A DNA stretch of 64,000 nucleotides, taken from Aedes albopictus (taxonomy: Eukaryota > Arthropoda > Insecta > Diptera > Culicidae). The stretch spans positions 331,930,421-331,994,420 of the forward strand of contig NC_085138.1 in NCBI RefSeq assembly GCF_035046485.1, given 5' to 3'. How positions within the stretch are numbered: position 1 is the stretch's first letter; the number at the start of each line of letters is the position of its first letter. The position numbers were made by a program, and so were the translations under genes. The notes under the pieces were generated by a model that worked only from the letters and a program-made list of their open reading frames with translations, was not told where the DNA came from and ran no database searches. Shown one piece after another: positions 1 through 11,180 of the stretch.

Positions 1-399
1 TTTTTTTCAAAACTATAGAAGAAATTCTAAAGTAATTCCTGATGAAGTTTTAGAAGAAACCCATAGAAATCTACCTAAAGGAATTGGGTTCTTTAGGGGT
101 ATCAGGATTATTTCATAATCGGATTCTCCGTCCAAAAATTAGTCGAAATCCAAAATTTCATAATTTTTGGAGTCCGGGAACTATTTTTAAAATTCATTTA
201 AAGTTTATATGGGGAAATTTTTTTGTTCGGGTCGAACTGTCACTTTATCGATTGAACTGTCATTCTATCCACGAAAATTAAAGCTGTTTTCTAATTTAAC
301 CATGAAAACAAAGGTATTGGAATCCAATAAAATCACGTTATACTCAGAAAAATGAGCTCTTCCGATTAGGCTATAGAAAATAGCAATATTTTGTTCACT
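1..399. other. Array fragment then unassigned AT-rich DNA
   Basis: The first ~85 bases look like the degenerate GGAATTTCTGAA array that recurs through the window (plus orientation). Bases 86-399 are AT-rich; I see no gene, hairpin or known element in them. Confidence 0.5.
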
Positions 400-1340
400 A
401 AACAACCCAATTCATGGAAAATTACACACGGGAATATCAAAAGATACCCTTTAGGAAATTTCGTAGAGAATCTCAGAAAGAATTTATGACAAAAATGCCT
501 GAGGAGTTTCTGTTAGAAACCTTGTAGATTTTAAGACATAACTTATGGAATGATTTCTAAAGGCATACATGGATTATTTTTTGAAGAAATTCATGAAAAA
601 TATCCTTGGATTTGGATTCATCGGAGAAATGTATGGAGGAGTCTCTTATGGATTTTTTTAAGGATTCCCAGGGAAATTTCTAGAAGAATCCTTGGAAGAG
701 TTTCTGATAGTGATAGAATTTCTGATAGCGATAGTAAATTTGTGATGTAAAAGATTTTCTAAAGAAATCTTTGGTGACAATTCTTAAGAAACCTTTGATC
801 TTCTTAAAGAATCGCTGAAAGCATTTCTGAAGGAATCCGTGGAAACTCCAAAGTGATCCGTGGAATATTTCAAAAAACATAAATCAAGAAATCCGCCAAA
901 GACTTCAAGAAAGGAATTCCTGAAGGATATTAGATATCATAGGGAATCCAAAAAGGTTTGACGAAAAGCAGTTTAAAAATAATTTCTGGGATAATCTCTA
1001 ATCACTTTGGTTAAAAAAAAAACTAAGAATTGTCTAAAGGAATAATAGGAATAATTCCTAAAAGAAATCGTGTAGGTATTTTCAGAAGGAATGGGTGAAA
1101 GAATTCCTGAAGAAATACTTTGGAATGAATTTCTAAATATATCCATGAAAAACTAAGAAAATCTCTGAAGAAAGTGTTCGAATGTATTTTTAATATATTT
1201 TTTTGAAAAGTCCTTAGAGTAATTTCAGGAACAATCTTTGAATTAATTTCTGAAGAAATCCCGTGACGAATTTTTAAAAAATAATGCCCGAAATATCGAT
1301 TTATATTGTATAGTTTTCTGAAGGAATTCCTGGAAGAGGT
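400..1340 (+). repeat. Degenerate 12-bp tandem array, plus orientation
   Basis: Successive units resemble GGAATTTCTGAA or GAATTCCTGGAAG with many substitutions and small indels. The part from about 800 onward, plus non-array sequence to about 1450, is present again in diverged form at 2430-2960. The few open frames here are short and low-complexity and are not treated as genes. Confidence 0.75.
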
Positions 1341-2429
1341 TCCAATATCACAGGAGTTTTTTTTTAATGCATGAGGGCACAAAAAACTGGAAAACTGACA
1401 AAGGTACGAATAAGGAAAATTATACGGGTGATTTTATTACATTTAGGAGAGCAGAATAAAAATTCCCCAGTATGAAAAAGGTGAATATTTTTTTCAAATT
1501 TGGGAAGCACAACATTTTGGAAAATGTCACAGGTAACTTTTCTTGTACTTGTAAGGCCGCAAATAGTTTCGTAAAAACTGCTTTTCCAGAAGCATCAACT
1601 GTTTTTACGTGGGACCAAAGGGGTACCCTGGTTAACATATAAAATCAAAGATGTATGTTTTTTTATTATTTGAGATAAAAAAAATTTTGAGAAGGTAATT
1701 TTATAAGCATTAATATCTGAAATTTTTGAAATGCCCTTTTTTACGTTTTTGAGTTATGGCCAATTTTGTTGAAAAATGTCCAAATGTGCCATACAAGCCT
1801 TTGCTTAAAAAAAAAACTCAAAAACGAAGCATCGTAGAAACATTTTGTTTTAGAAAATGAAAGCAAATTTTCTTAGAAATACAAAAACAATATGTACTGG
1901 AAAAAGTTTTCCACAAAATTTCCACCGTTGAAAAAAAATATAAACAAAAGCCGAAAAAACCGGGCTGAGAAGGTAATTTCATAAGCTTCGAAATAACCAT
2001 CCTAAATTTTTTTTTTTTGAAAATTTTCCGCAGGTTCTGGCATGGTTTTTCCGGCTTTTCTTTATGAATTTTCTCAACAATGGAAAATTCTGTGGAAACT
2101 TTTCTACTCCATATTTTTTTTTGGATTCTTGGGAAAATTTGCTTTCATTTTCATAAGATAGTTCATTTTTTTGTATTTGTAGGAAAATTTGCTTATTTTC
2201 TTTAAAAAAAAACTTTTTTTCTACGATGCTTCTTTCTTGAGTTATGATTTTTCAAATTAATTAGTGTCAGGGAAAAACAAAAAAATTACACCTGAGTTTT
2301 CCGGGTACATAGGCGACCCTGAACTTCTCTCAATTTTGTTATTCATATATCTATGAGCCCTGCCTGTGGAAAAAGTTTCATGAAAATCTTAGACCTTTCG
2401 GCCCAATTTGTACGATAATAAAAAAAACT
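1341..2429. other. AT-rich spacer with imperfect foldback (about 1806-2250)
   Basis: No gene seen. Around 1808-1840 the sequence reads CGAAGCATCGTAG after an A-run, and near 2220-2245 it reads CTACGATGCTTC before the complementary AACTC context. Inside these lie further complementary stretches (GCAAATTTTC, GGAAAAAG with TTTTCC, AAAAGCCG with CGGCTTTT), so the region folds back imperfectly about a centre near 2000. It may be an old foldback transposon; I cannot place its ends or a target duplication. Confidence 0.45.
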
Positions 2430-2989
2430 CCATTTCTGAAGAAATCCGTTAAAAAACTCTGAAGTGATCCGTGTAAGATTTTGCAAAAAAAAAACTTTCA
2501 AAAAATCCGTGAAAAACTTTCCGAAAAAAAATCCGGAAGGATATCAAAAATCGAAAGGAATCCAGGAAGGCTTAACGAAAAAAGTTTTAAAATAATTCCT
2601 GGGATAATCTTTAATCACTTTGGAGAAAATTCTTAAAAAAAAACTCTAAGATTTTTTTAAAGGAATATAAGTAGTAATTCTTAAAAGAAGTCGCATAGAC
2701 ATTTTCTGAAGCAGTCGCTGAAAGAATTCTTGCAGAAGCACCTTGGAATGAATTTCTAAAGATGATCCATGAGAAATTAAGAAAATTCCTGGAGAAAATG
2801 TTCGAATGAATGTTTGACAGTAGTTCCAATATCACAGAGATTTTTGGCACATGTTAGGGCACAAAAAAATTGGAAAACTCCCAAAGTTAACTTAAATTGG
2901 AGGCACAGAACAATTAAGGAAGTAATACAGGTGATTTTATTACATCCAAAAGAGCATGGTTCCACGACTGCAGCTGAGGACGACAAATA
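2430..2989 (+). repeat. Second copy of the 800-1450 block (array plus non-array tail)
   Basis: This block follows the order of 800-1450: AAGTGATCCGTG, then GGATAATCTYTAATCACTTTGG, then an array segment, then TTCCAATATCACAG, a GGGCACAAAAAA stretch and GGTGATTTTATTACAT. Offsets between matched landmarks are roughly 1.5-1.6 kb. It is either a diverged local duplication or two insertions of one longer repeat that includes array sequence. Confidence 0.65.
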
Positions 2990-3001
2990 CGAATGCCAGT
3001 T
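2990..3001. repeat. Target-site duplication, left copy, of SINE 3002-3489
   Basis: CGAATGCCAGTT matches 3490-3501 exactly. Confidence 0.85.
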
Positions 3002-3489
3002 TTTTTTTTAAGTGGAATCAGTAGACCTCCTTTTTTGGGAGGAAATCGAACTGATTTATTCTTCAATCACTTAACCTAATTTACAGCTCTATTGTCCACT
3101 TGGGCACTGCGTGAGCGATTCCAATTGGAAGCTGTACATACACTTTGTACAGCGCCTAAATGTATTCTTTTTCTAATTGTACTATATCGAACTGGTGGCC
3201 GTTGCGCTGCTTTCACTTTCTACCCTATCCTGGTAGTATGATGAGCTCGAGGATGTTGATATGTGGCTGTTGGTTGTTCCTGTTTCCAGTCCGATTGGGG
3301 GTCCATTATGGGTTGCCATTCGCCGATGTTCAAGTATCCGGGTTCATTTGAGCCATGGGCTCAGAAGAGGGTCAGTGTCAGCTGCTCTCAGGGGGGAAAG
3401 AGCAACTGACGAAAGTGCCGGGGCTGGGATCGAACCCATGACCACCTGCTTATGAAGCAAACGTGTAGCTACTACGCCACGGGCCCCGG
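3002..3489 (-). mobile_element. tRNA-derived SINE, complete, with 12-bp target duplication
   Basis: On the minus strand the element starts near 3489 with a tRNA-like head: box A region TGGCGTAGTAGCTACACG and box B GGTTCGATCCC, the internal RNA polymerase III promoter of tRNA-derived SINEs. It ends in an A-run, seen as T on the plus strand at 3001-3009. The 12-base string CGAATGCCAGTT flanks it at 2990-3001 and 3490-3501, as expected for LINE-mediated retroposition. The 3' part (TAGGTTAAGTGATTGAAGAA) is shared with the SINE at 20796-21373. It resembles the abundant Aedes SINEs (Feilai-like), but I cannot confirm the family name. Confidence 0.85.
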
Positions 3490-3501
3490 CGAATGCCAGT
3501 T

Positions 3502-3560
3502 GTCTGGTAGATTCGCAAAGAAATGTCTCAGTTAATAGTGGTGGAAGTACTAATGTGAGA
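3502..3560 (+). mobile_element. Relic of a second SINE family, split by the SINE at 3002-3489
   Basis: Read across the inserted SINE, the sequence AAATACGAATGCC...GCAAAGAAATGTCTCAGTTAATAG...GTGGAAGTACT resembles the body of the SINE seen in reverse at 57676-58400 (shared landmark on that strand: TTAATAACTGTGG type). It is short and diverged, so the family call is tentative. Confidence 0.4.
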
Positions 3561-3602
3561 GGTTATCAAGTCGGTTTCATCGACGGCCGATCGACAGATA
3601 TT
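3561..3602 (+). pseudogene. Tiny reverse-transcriptase relic (RTE-type LINE)
   Basis: The frame starting at 3561 reads GYQVGFIDGRSTDI. This matches the conserved reverse-transcriptase segment seen as SYQAGFIDG in the LINE at 48543-48580, and the DNA GGTTATCAAGTCGG...TTCATCGACGG is close to that copy. Only about 40 bases are recognisable, with no flanking coding sequence, so it is a scrap of a LINE. Confidence 0.5.
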
Positions 3603-5344
3603 TCAAATAAGTTACGTAAGGGAAAATATGCAATTATTTTTCATTATGCAACTCTTTTCAGTTGCATAATGCACCAGTGTGGAAAAATAGGTCATTACGA
3701 TACAGGAAGGAGATATATAGAAAGTAAATTATGACAATGAATTGCACGTGCAAATGTATGTTTGGGTTGTCAATGTGGTTTTGGCTTCCACCAACCCAAA
3801 TGTGTAAATTATTTTTCGAACACCACTGTAAGGACTCAGTAAAGGAGGATTTGCCCTTTTTCCGGGGAAATTTGATACTTCAAGAGAGAACAAAACTGGT
3901 ACCGAATTGAATTAGACTTTTGCGAGTTTTCTTTGAGTTGTTCGTTTCGTTGCTGCTGACGCTGTTTTGAAGCTGTGCAAAACAGATGCCGAAGTGCTAC
4001 ACGCGTTAGGATACTGCGGGGGTTTAGGAAAGGAAACTGGGTGTCATCATTGGAATCATGTCATGTAGAGAGCCTGTGTGTGACTTGAATGCAATTCATG
4101 TCTACGACATCGTCATCGTCGACGTCGTCAGAATCGTGATCACTGTTGTGCAGCATATAAAAAGAATTTTTTTGCCATCACCACCACTTGGCTCCCGATG
4201 ATGATTGTCGAGAGGGTAGCACTTTCCCGAAGAATTTGATCTCTCTCGAGCGCTGCGCTGGTGAGGCATCGACGGAATAGAAAGTGTCATGATTAGCCAA
4301 CTTCGAGGGATTGGAGAGGATTAGGCCAATGATGGGGTATGAGTTAGAAGTTGGTACTGACAGGGGGTGAAATTCAGGATGATTCCCATTCGAAGGAGAT
4401 GACACTTTAAGTGAAATATCGACAGAAGCCAAATTGGGTATTCCACAAACGACGACTGCAATGGAATCAGCGGGAATCGAAAAATGTAATCTGAATTCTG
4501 GTTGCTCTCTCCCTCGAGGAATAATAAACCCTACTTACGAATTGCCTCCATATCGTACCTGTAAACGAGAGAGAAAAGCATTGCATTAGATTTGGATCGA
4601 AACTTATGGCTTAGAACAGGCATAAACTAGGTTGATAATTAAAAGCGAAGCAATTTGGACTTTGCTTCAGATCTGAACCCGGAGATTTGGAACCTTGAGG
4701 TAATCTCACACATCGTTCCACTGAGCCAGTGCTTAATTAAACCGAAACAATGGACGGTCTGTTCGGTTTCTTCCATGATGGCAAATTCCCGAGAAAAAAA
4801 ACACACAACTTGGAAAACCCACACAGTGGAAATGAAGTAGTTTGCTGAAAAGTGCTCCAGAGGATCATTCCACTATAAACTTGGAAAAATAAAGAGATGT
4901 GGTCGGTGATAGTGCTCTCATCGTCGTCATCATAGCCAGGGAAAGAGAAGTTTGTGATGATGACACTACTGACTGTTGATGGCATCAGCTGGAACTTGCT
5001 GCTGGATGCTCCCTGTGGACATCGTCACAATCACACACACATGCAAGTACGAGGAGGTATAGCCGGACTTGGAACTGCAACTGGATGGAAGCAAATGTCA
5101 TGCTGTTTTTTCGGTGTAAATATACTATTTCAGGTGCTGTCTACGTCAGAACCAAGATCCCGAGGTGGAAGAAAGGTGGTTAAATGAGATTGTTTCTGGT
5201 AATTCCAGGGTTGCTTCTGCTGATAAACTTAGAATTTCAGCACAAGTGTTCATTCGTCCATTCTTCTGATTATCCGACGTAAATGATGAGTGCTTTTTGG
5301 CAGTGATATTTAGCAAAGAATAAATTCAACTCTTTCTAAATAAA
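3603..5344. other. Unique, non-repetitive stretch; no gene recognised
   Basis: This is moderately GC-richer than its neighbours and free of the arrays. A perfect 11-bp hairpin (ATTATGCAACT at 3643-3653 with AGTTGCATAAT at 3660-3670) lies near its left end. CGTCATCG-type triplets occur at 4108-4130 and 4918-4935. Open frames at 4178-4432 (minus) and 4954-5187 (plus) are short and unlike any family I know. It could hold regulatory DNA of a nearby gene, but nothing in the sequence proves it. Confidence 0.5.
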
Positions 5345-6700
5345 AGTGATGTATTCTAATCAATATTGGATTTCTTCCGGGATTCCGAATACACTAATTT
5401 CTCATGGAATTCTCAAAGGGATCAATGAGGGAACTCTTCCGGGGTACGTTAAAGGATATTTGCCGAATTCTATCAAAGGCTGCTTCCGAGATTCCTTCAA
5501 TGGTCTCATCACTGATTCATTCCTCCAGTAGACTTTCTGGGTTTCTGTGATTGTTTCAGATTTTTCTTCTGAACTGCTACCAGGGATTCTTTAACGGATT
5601 TCTTTATTGATTTTGCCCAAATTTTCTTCCCAAGTAACACACTTGTTAGAGAAGAGTCACGACAGCGTAGGTTTTTGTTGCGCAGAAGTCACTGTGACTT
5701 ACTTTTAACAAATTAATACTTACCTGCTAGCAGTAAGTCACAGTGACTTCTGCGCAACAAAATCCAGCGCCGTTGTCACTCTTCTGTGACAAGTGTGTTA
5801 CTTAGGTTTAGGAATTGCTGCTGATATTTATCCAGGGATTGTTTCAGAGACTATTGCTGGTCCTTTCGGGATTTCTCTCGGAATTCGTACTGGAATTCCT
5901 TCATTGATTTCTTCACAGATTTCTGAAGGGCTCTTGTTGGGGATTCCTCCTAGATTTTTTCGGTAATTCTTTCAAAAATTTTTCTGGAGATTTCTTCACT
6001 GATTCTTTCCGAACTTCCTCCAAGAAATTATTCCATTATTTCTTCGGAATTTCTCCTGAGATTCTTTTAATAATTACTTCAAATATCCTTTAAAGATTCC
6101 TTTAGGGATTTCTCCATTCCTTCAGAGATCACTATCGTGATTATTTCAGGGATTCGTCCTGAAATTTCTTCAGGGATTCGGGTATTCCTTCAGAGAATTC
6201 TCCCGGAAATCTAACACTAATTTCTGTTGGGGATTGGGATTCCTGCAGAAATTCCTTCAGGGATTTCATCAGAAATTTCTCTTTGATTGTTTCAAAAAAC
6301 TCTCCCATGATTCTTCCAAGGCCTTCTCCAGAAAATTCAAAGAGATTACTTTTGAGATGCATTAACAGATTACTCTAACATTCTTTTATGGGAATCCTTA
6401 ATTCTTAAGATTTATTCCTGATTGAATTCGTAATTATACTTCGGAATGTAATCTCAGAATAGAACATAACTGGTGCAGTACTAGATGAAATTCCTTCGAA
6501 AATTTCTGAAAAAAATCGACAGAGATTCTTTCGGAAATTCTTTCAATAATTCTTTAAGAAATTTCCTTTTTAAATTCCTGCAGAAATTGCACCGAGAATT
6601 CGTTTTTTAAATTGCTGCTGCAGTTCCGTCAGAAATGTCTCCTGAGATTTTTTTCTGCAGGAATTGTTTCAAATATTCCTCTAGGGATTTATTTCAGAAG
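5345..6700 (-). repeat. Degenerate 12-bp tandem array, minus orientation
   Basis: Units read TTCCTTCAGGGATTTC on the plus strand, the reverse complement of the unit at 400-1340. The array is interrupted at 5632-5803 by a hairpin MITE. Orientation flips to plus at about 6700. Confidence 0.75.
5632..5803. mobile_element. Hairpin MITE, 172 bp
   Basis: Terminal inverted repeats AAGTAACACACTTGT (5632-5646) and its complement (5789-5803) continue inward. TTGTTGCGCAGAAGTCACTG at about 5685 pairs with the reverse complement at about 5740-5760, so most of the element forms one stem with a short loop near 5705-5730. No coding capacity. I could not find a clear target duplication, so the superfamily is unassigned. 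Confidence 0.8.
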
Positions 6701-9060
6701 ATATACCAAAAATTTCACAAAAAATATTGGAAGCACTCTTGAAAGAATTTATTAACGAATTTTTAAGAAAATCCCATGAGGATTGTCTAAATAATTCTGA
6801 AAAAAAAACCCTTGGAAATCTCTAGAAGAAATTCTTGAAAACTTTCTGCAGGGATTCCCGGACAAAAGCTCCTGCAGCAATATCTGATGTTATCTTAGGA
6901 GGAATTCTAGGATAAGTGCCTGCGAGAATACCTCAATGAATTCCTTAAGAACCTCCTTATTTTCTTTTTTTTTAAACAAAAATTATGAGAATTTTCTGGA
7001 GGAACTCTGGAAGTAATTCCGAAGAAAAATTACTTGGGATAGTTCTGAAGGGACTCCTGGAGAAATCCATAGGGGAAATTTTTGAAGGAATCGCTTTGAA
7101 AAATTTCAGTATAAATCCCTGCAGAAAATACAGATAAAGATACTGTCGAGATTCTGGAAGTAATCCCTCAATAAATTTCTAATTTCTATCTCTGAAGGAT
7201 TTTCTAAAACAACTCTTGGTAGATCTTCTAGGGATATTTCTGAAAGAATTCCTAACCTTAGTAGGATGTTGGGGTCAATATGGCCCAGACAGGCACGTTG
7301 ATCGTGCATTATGCCATCGTAGTGCAGAAATTCTAACATCTTAGGAGAACTTATCTCTCCTTTGGCATTAGGGTCAGTTATGACCTAAACCGTACACTAC
7401 ATAAGCGAGATGTTCCCAACGTGATAAAAAAGGAAGGTTTAAGGAATTCTTATTCAACTTCTGAAATTCCCTGAAATACAGGAGAAATTTTGGAAAGAAA
7501 TCTTGCAGAAACAAATAAAAATCTTCGAAGAATTCTTTAAAGAATTACTGAAGCAATTTCTGAAACATTGCTGCGGAAGCCATGATTTTCTGTTATTTGT
7601 TTCAAGAAATTGCGAATGGAATAACCAAAGATTGCCTTGGTAATAGCGACGTTCAATCAGTTTACGCTGTTTAGTGAATCCCTCTAATGTATTTTTTAAG
7701 GAATCTTCGAAAGAATAACTGGTAGAATTGGAGAACTCCCAGCAAGTGTGCATTAAATAATTTCTTGAAACATTCTTTGATTATTGCCAACGAATAGATT
7801 ATAGTTTACAGAGGAAGATTTGGAGACATTCCTGAAGCATTTCCAGAAAAAAAATCTGAAAGAATCTCTGAAGAATGGCCTGATCTGGTGTCTGATTGTA
7901 TTCTTAGTAATCCCTGAAGGAACTTGTGCAGAAACCCCTCTAGGGATTTCCAGAAAAATCTCTTGAGATTTGTAAAGAAGAATTTTGAGAACGAGAACGC
8001 CTGATATATAGATATGGAGTAATTATTGAAGGAACCTCTGGAGAAATCCCAACAAAAATTTCTTAAAGAATTAGTGAAAAAAAAAATCTGAACTATGTAA
8101 GGGAAAATCTTAAAGTAGCGTCGAATCTCCGTGAAAAAAGTCTGCTGGAATTGCATCTGTGATGGAATTTCTGGAAAAATCCCTGGAGTAATTTCTAGAA
8201 AATTGTTTTGATAAATTTCAACAAGAAGTTCTGGAGGAATCCGAAAGGAATTCTTTTCGAATGGTTTGAACAAAAAAACTTCTCTAGGAATCCTTGAAGG
8301 AATCCCTCAAAAGACCCCTGAGGATATCCTAGGAAGAATTTCTGAAGGAATTTCTGAAGAACCCCGTGAACTAGTTTCATGGAATTTGAGGAGGAATTCC
8401 TGAACGAATCTCTGGAGGAATCTCAAAGCCATTCATGGATTGGAATGCATTCCAAAAGGGATACTTGGTGGAATATTTGAGTAAATTCAGCTAAAAAAAT
8501 CTTGAAACCTGCGAGAATTTGTTTCTATGAAAATTCTGGATAAAATTTAAATAATCCCAAAGAAACTTCTTGCGATGTACCTGGACTAGTTATGGAGGTG
8601 GTCATGGAGAAAATTGTTAAGAAGTACATGGGAATAAAAACATTCTAATCTTCGAACGAATATTCAGGAGCATTCTTTTTGAACTCGTAAAAGGAATCCA
8701 AGAATTCTCTTCTGCTGCAATTTTGAAAAAAAAAACAATAAATGTGGGCGTTTTCCCGGAATGATTTGAAAATTTTGAGAAACTATCTGTGATTTTACCA
8801 TGACAGAACTGCGCCAGCGTTCCTCGTAAAACTGTTTCTGAAAATTGTTACAAATATTTTGCTCTGGGTTTCCTCCTGAAATGTATACTGCAATTTCTCC
8901 GGAAGATCTTTCTAAGATTCCCCATGTAGTTCTTTTTGGAGGTTCTACTGGATTGTCTTTTAGTCTTTTTCTTAGATTTTATACTGGAATTTGTTTTCAA
9001 CAATTACTTGTGGGATTTCTCGAGAATGTCCTTCTGACATTTCTCAAAAAAAAGTTTTTT
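6701..9060 (+). repeat. Degenerate 12-bp tandem array, mostly plus orientation
   Basis: Units such as GGAATTTCTGAAGAA run to about 8700; a short minus-oriented stretch follows at 8840-9040. A non-array interruption at about 7260-7440 contains ATGTTGGGGTCAATATGGCC, similar to TATGTTGGGGTCATATATGA at 35142-35162, which suggests a dispersed repeat. The 155-codon minus frame at 7806-8273 is array sequence and not a gene. Confidence 0.7.
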
Positions 9061-9080
9061 TTTAATTTCAAAGACGACTA

Positions 9081-9249
9081 GGGGCTAGAAATAAACCACG
9101 TAGACCAAAATTTGGCCATCTTAGACCCCCTTTCCCCCCTCGTAGACTTTTATCCATAGAAAAATTTTGAAATATGTATAGAGCGTAGACTTTGGCCAAA
9201 CCCCCCCCTCCTCCTCCCAAAAAGTCTACGTGGTTTATGAACGTTCCCC
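9081..9249. mobile_element. Harbinger-like MITE (GGGGCTG...AAACCACGTAGAC type), degenerate
   Basis: The left end GGGGCTAGAAATAAACCACG and right end CGTGGTTTATGAACGTTCCC are near-complements. Internal sequence (ACCAAAATTTGGCCATCT, C-rich tract) matches the copy at 21114-21284. Flanks read CTA on both sides if one terminal C is left out, which would fit a 3-bp duplication; the end is ambiguous by one base. Confidence 0.75.
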
Positions 9250-9659
9250 TAGGAAACAACTCAAGAGAACTTCTTATGTGATCCTAGAAAAAAATCTGTG
9301 AAAAAATCGAGAAAGTCCAGAATCCCATGAGGAATTCCCAAAAGTATAGAATAAGGATATAAGGAACCCTAGGAGGAATAGCTGAGAAAGCTTTGAACAA
9401 ATTAAAAAAAAAACTTCTTGAGTGTCAAAACGACCATCATGAAGAATCTTACAAAAAATATCAGCAGAAATACCAAAGCTATTGCTGAAAAAAAAAACTA
9501 CAAAAACTTCCAAAAGAAAAATAAACTGAGGATATTTTAGAGATTTTATTAGGAATTTCTTTTCGAATTCCTTCAGATTTTCTGTGAGATTATTTAGTTT
9601 GTTTTAGAGATGACTAATGTAATTCATCCAGGAAATTCTTCTACGAATCTCTTGGAGGT
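9250..9659. repeat. 12-bp array fragments, orientation changing near 9540
   Basis: Plus-oriented units at 9280-9530 are followed by minus-oriented units (AATTCCTTCAGATTTTCTG) at 9545-9660. Long A-runs interrupt the first part. Confidence 0.55.
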
Positions 9660-10393
9660 GTACATATTGAGATTTACTGGTACCAAGCCTCATTCTGTGT
9701 CTCTTGGGGCAATTTCCAATTATCTGCAAACACGGAGTAACAAGTACGATGTGTACCTTCATGTAAGCTGTTTATAATAAATTATGTACAAAACAATCGT
9801 CTTTATTCATTCAAACTGAAGCTTCAAAGTTATAATTTTGTATAATCGAACATTGACGTGATTCTACATATGGACAATCAAGCGCCAAACCGACATATTC
9901 TCAATTGGACCGGAATTAAAATCCAGCCACCCTGACTAAGGTCTTGCTAAATAACTGTGTGTTTTCAGATTATACTCTGTGGATCATGTGTGATGAAGTT
10001 TCGGGGAAAATAATTAGTCCATGATGTTAGTTGTTTATCATTTACATATTAGAGAAAACAACTATTTGATAAAAGCCGGTTATGAATATTGATTAGACCA
10101 CTCAGAGCTTGATTGCTAGTGCAAAACGCTACATCCGTGCCAAAGTATGTAATTGATTTTGATTGCACTGTTTACCAACAACAAATTCGAAGGAAATATT
10201 TACCCCAAATGTTGTTCCAATCGTGTTTCAAAATTAATTACCCATTTCATGTAACTTATTACTTCCGAACGCTCGCAGCCATCGTCAGCATCAGGATATC
10301 GAATGTAACATAACCAACCAAATCCACTCTTCATACCGCGCGTGCGAACACGCATTCCATCCAAAACCACCCGTTTCGATTGAGTTCCTCACC

Positions 10394-10582
10394 ATGTCGA
10401 AGTCACCAAGCAGTTATCACGGCACGGAACTTCACCATATCAATTTTAATCAAAATCATCAACTCCCTCCCCCGACGACGACACCTTCATCATCATCTCC
10501 GTGCGTCGTGTCATCGTCAACGTTGAGCCTGACAAAGCGTACGCCGCTCGGTGGTGGATGCTGTAGTATAATGCATTCCAGT
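10394..10582 (+). other. Possible first coding exon, unrecognised protein
   Basis: An ATG in a favourable context (CTCACC before it) opens a frame beginning MSKSPSSYHGTELHH, followed by a Pro/Thr/Ser-rich stretch (QLPPPTTTPSSSS) and ending before GTGAGTAT at 10583, a good splice-donor match. Such low-complexity N-termini are common in insect regulatory proteins, but I recognise no domain. Against it: the region is rich in CG triplets that keep frames open by chance, the frame continues past the donor, and a 127-codon frame overlaps it on the other strand. Treat as a hypothesis only. Confidence 0.25.
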
Positions 10583-11096
10583 GTGAGTATAAATATAATT
10601 TATTTCCATCATTGTCGTCGTCGTCGACGACGCCGTCGTCATCGCTCGCCCAAGGGATATGAAGAAAGCAGTGAACCTTAGTTGTCTTCTCTCTCGCTCC
10701 CTTGCTGAACCCTAAGTCATAATCATTTATATGGATATTTGAAATTCTGGAACTGTGCGACAGGTGCAGATCCGACTTTTTCGGAGAACCTCCCGAAAAG
10801 GTACTTTTGGGAAATTTTAGTTCAACCAATTTGTTTCAATGTTGGTTCGTGCCAACTGCAGAATGGTGTCACGCCAACCATAGAAGAAAATTCAGAATTC
10901 AACCCTGAGTGTCAGTTTCCCATAACCTTAGGATACGACGAACGTCAGCAAGCGCCAGCACAAAATGCCACACATCGCACACCAAGCAGCCCAGAACAAA
11001 TGACATTATAATCATTCTTCCTGAGGCACTTTGTCAGGCTAGTCGCTAGTCGCTCGCCTCGTACGGAATGCACCGGCAGAGCAACCCCGAAGATCC

Positions 11097-11127
11097 TATA
11101 AGTAGTACAGCGTATTAGTCACTGTTC
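11097..11127 (+). promoter_or_regulatory. TATA-like core promoter candidate
   Basis: CCTATAAGTAGT (TATAAG at 11097-11102) is followed about 24 bases later by TCACTG and about 30 bases later by TTCAAG, either of which could serve as a weak initiator. The downstream leader would contain the hairpin at 11144-11180. The spacing fits insect promoters, but AT-rich DNA offers many such matches. Confidence 0.25.
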
Positions 11128-11143
11128 AAGCGTCCGTCGCGTC

Positions 11144-11180
11144 GCCCGACACACACCGACCGAGCGGTCGGTCGTCGGGC
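11144..11180. other. Strong GC hairpin
   Basis: GCCCGAC (11144-11150) pairs with GTCGGGC (11174-11180); inside, ACCGACCG (11155-11162) pairs with CGGTCGGT (11165-11172) around a two-base AG turn. The internal loop is ACAC against one C. Fifteen base pairs, nearly all GC, in an AT-rich genome is unusual. If 11097 is a promoter, this would sit in the 5' leader. Confidence 0.6.

Noticed and set aside
3630..3675. Small hairpin as a microRNA precursor
   Set aside because: Stem of only 11 bp with a 6-base loop, too short for a microRNA precursor.
7806..8273. 155-codon minus frame
   Set aside because: Lies wholly in the 12-bp array; its composition is that of the array in translation.
10446..10829. 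127-codon minus frame with Asp runs
   Set aside because: Asp runs are the complement of GTC/CGT triplet repeats; probably an artefact, and it competes with the candidate exon on the plus strand.
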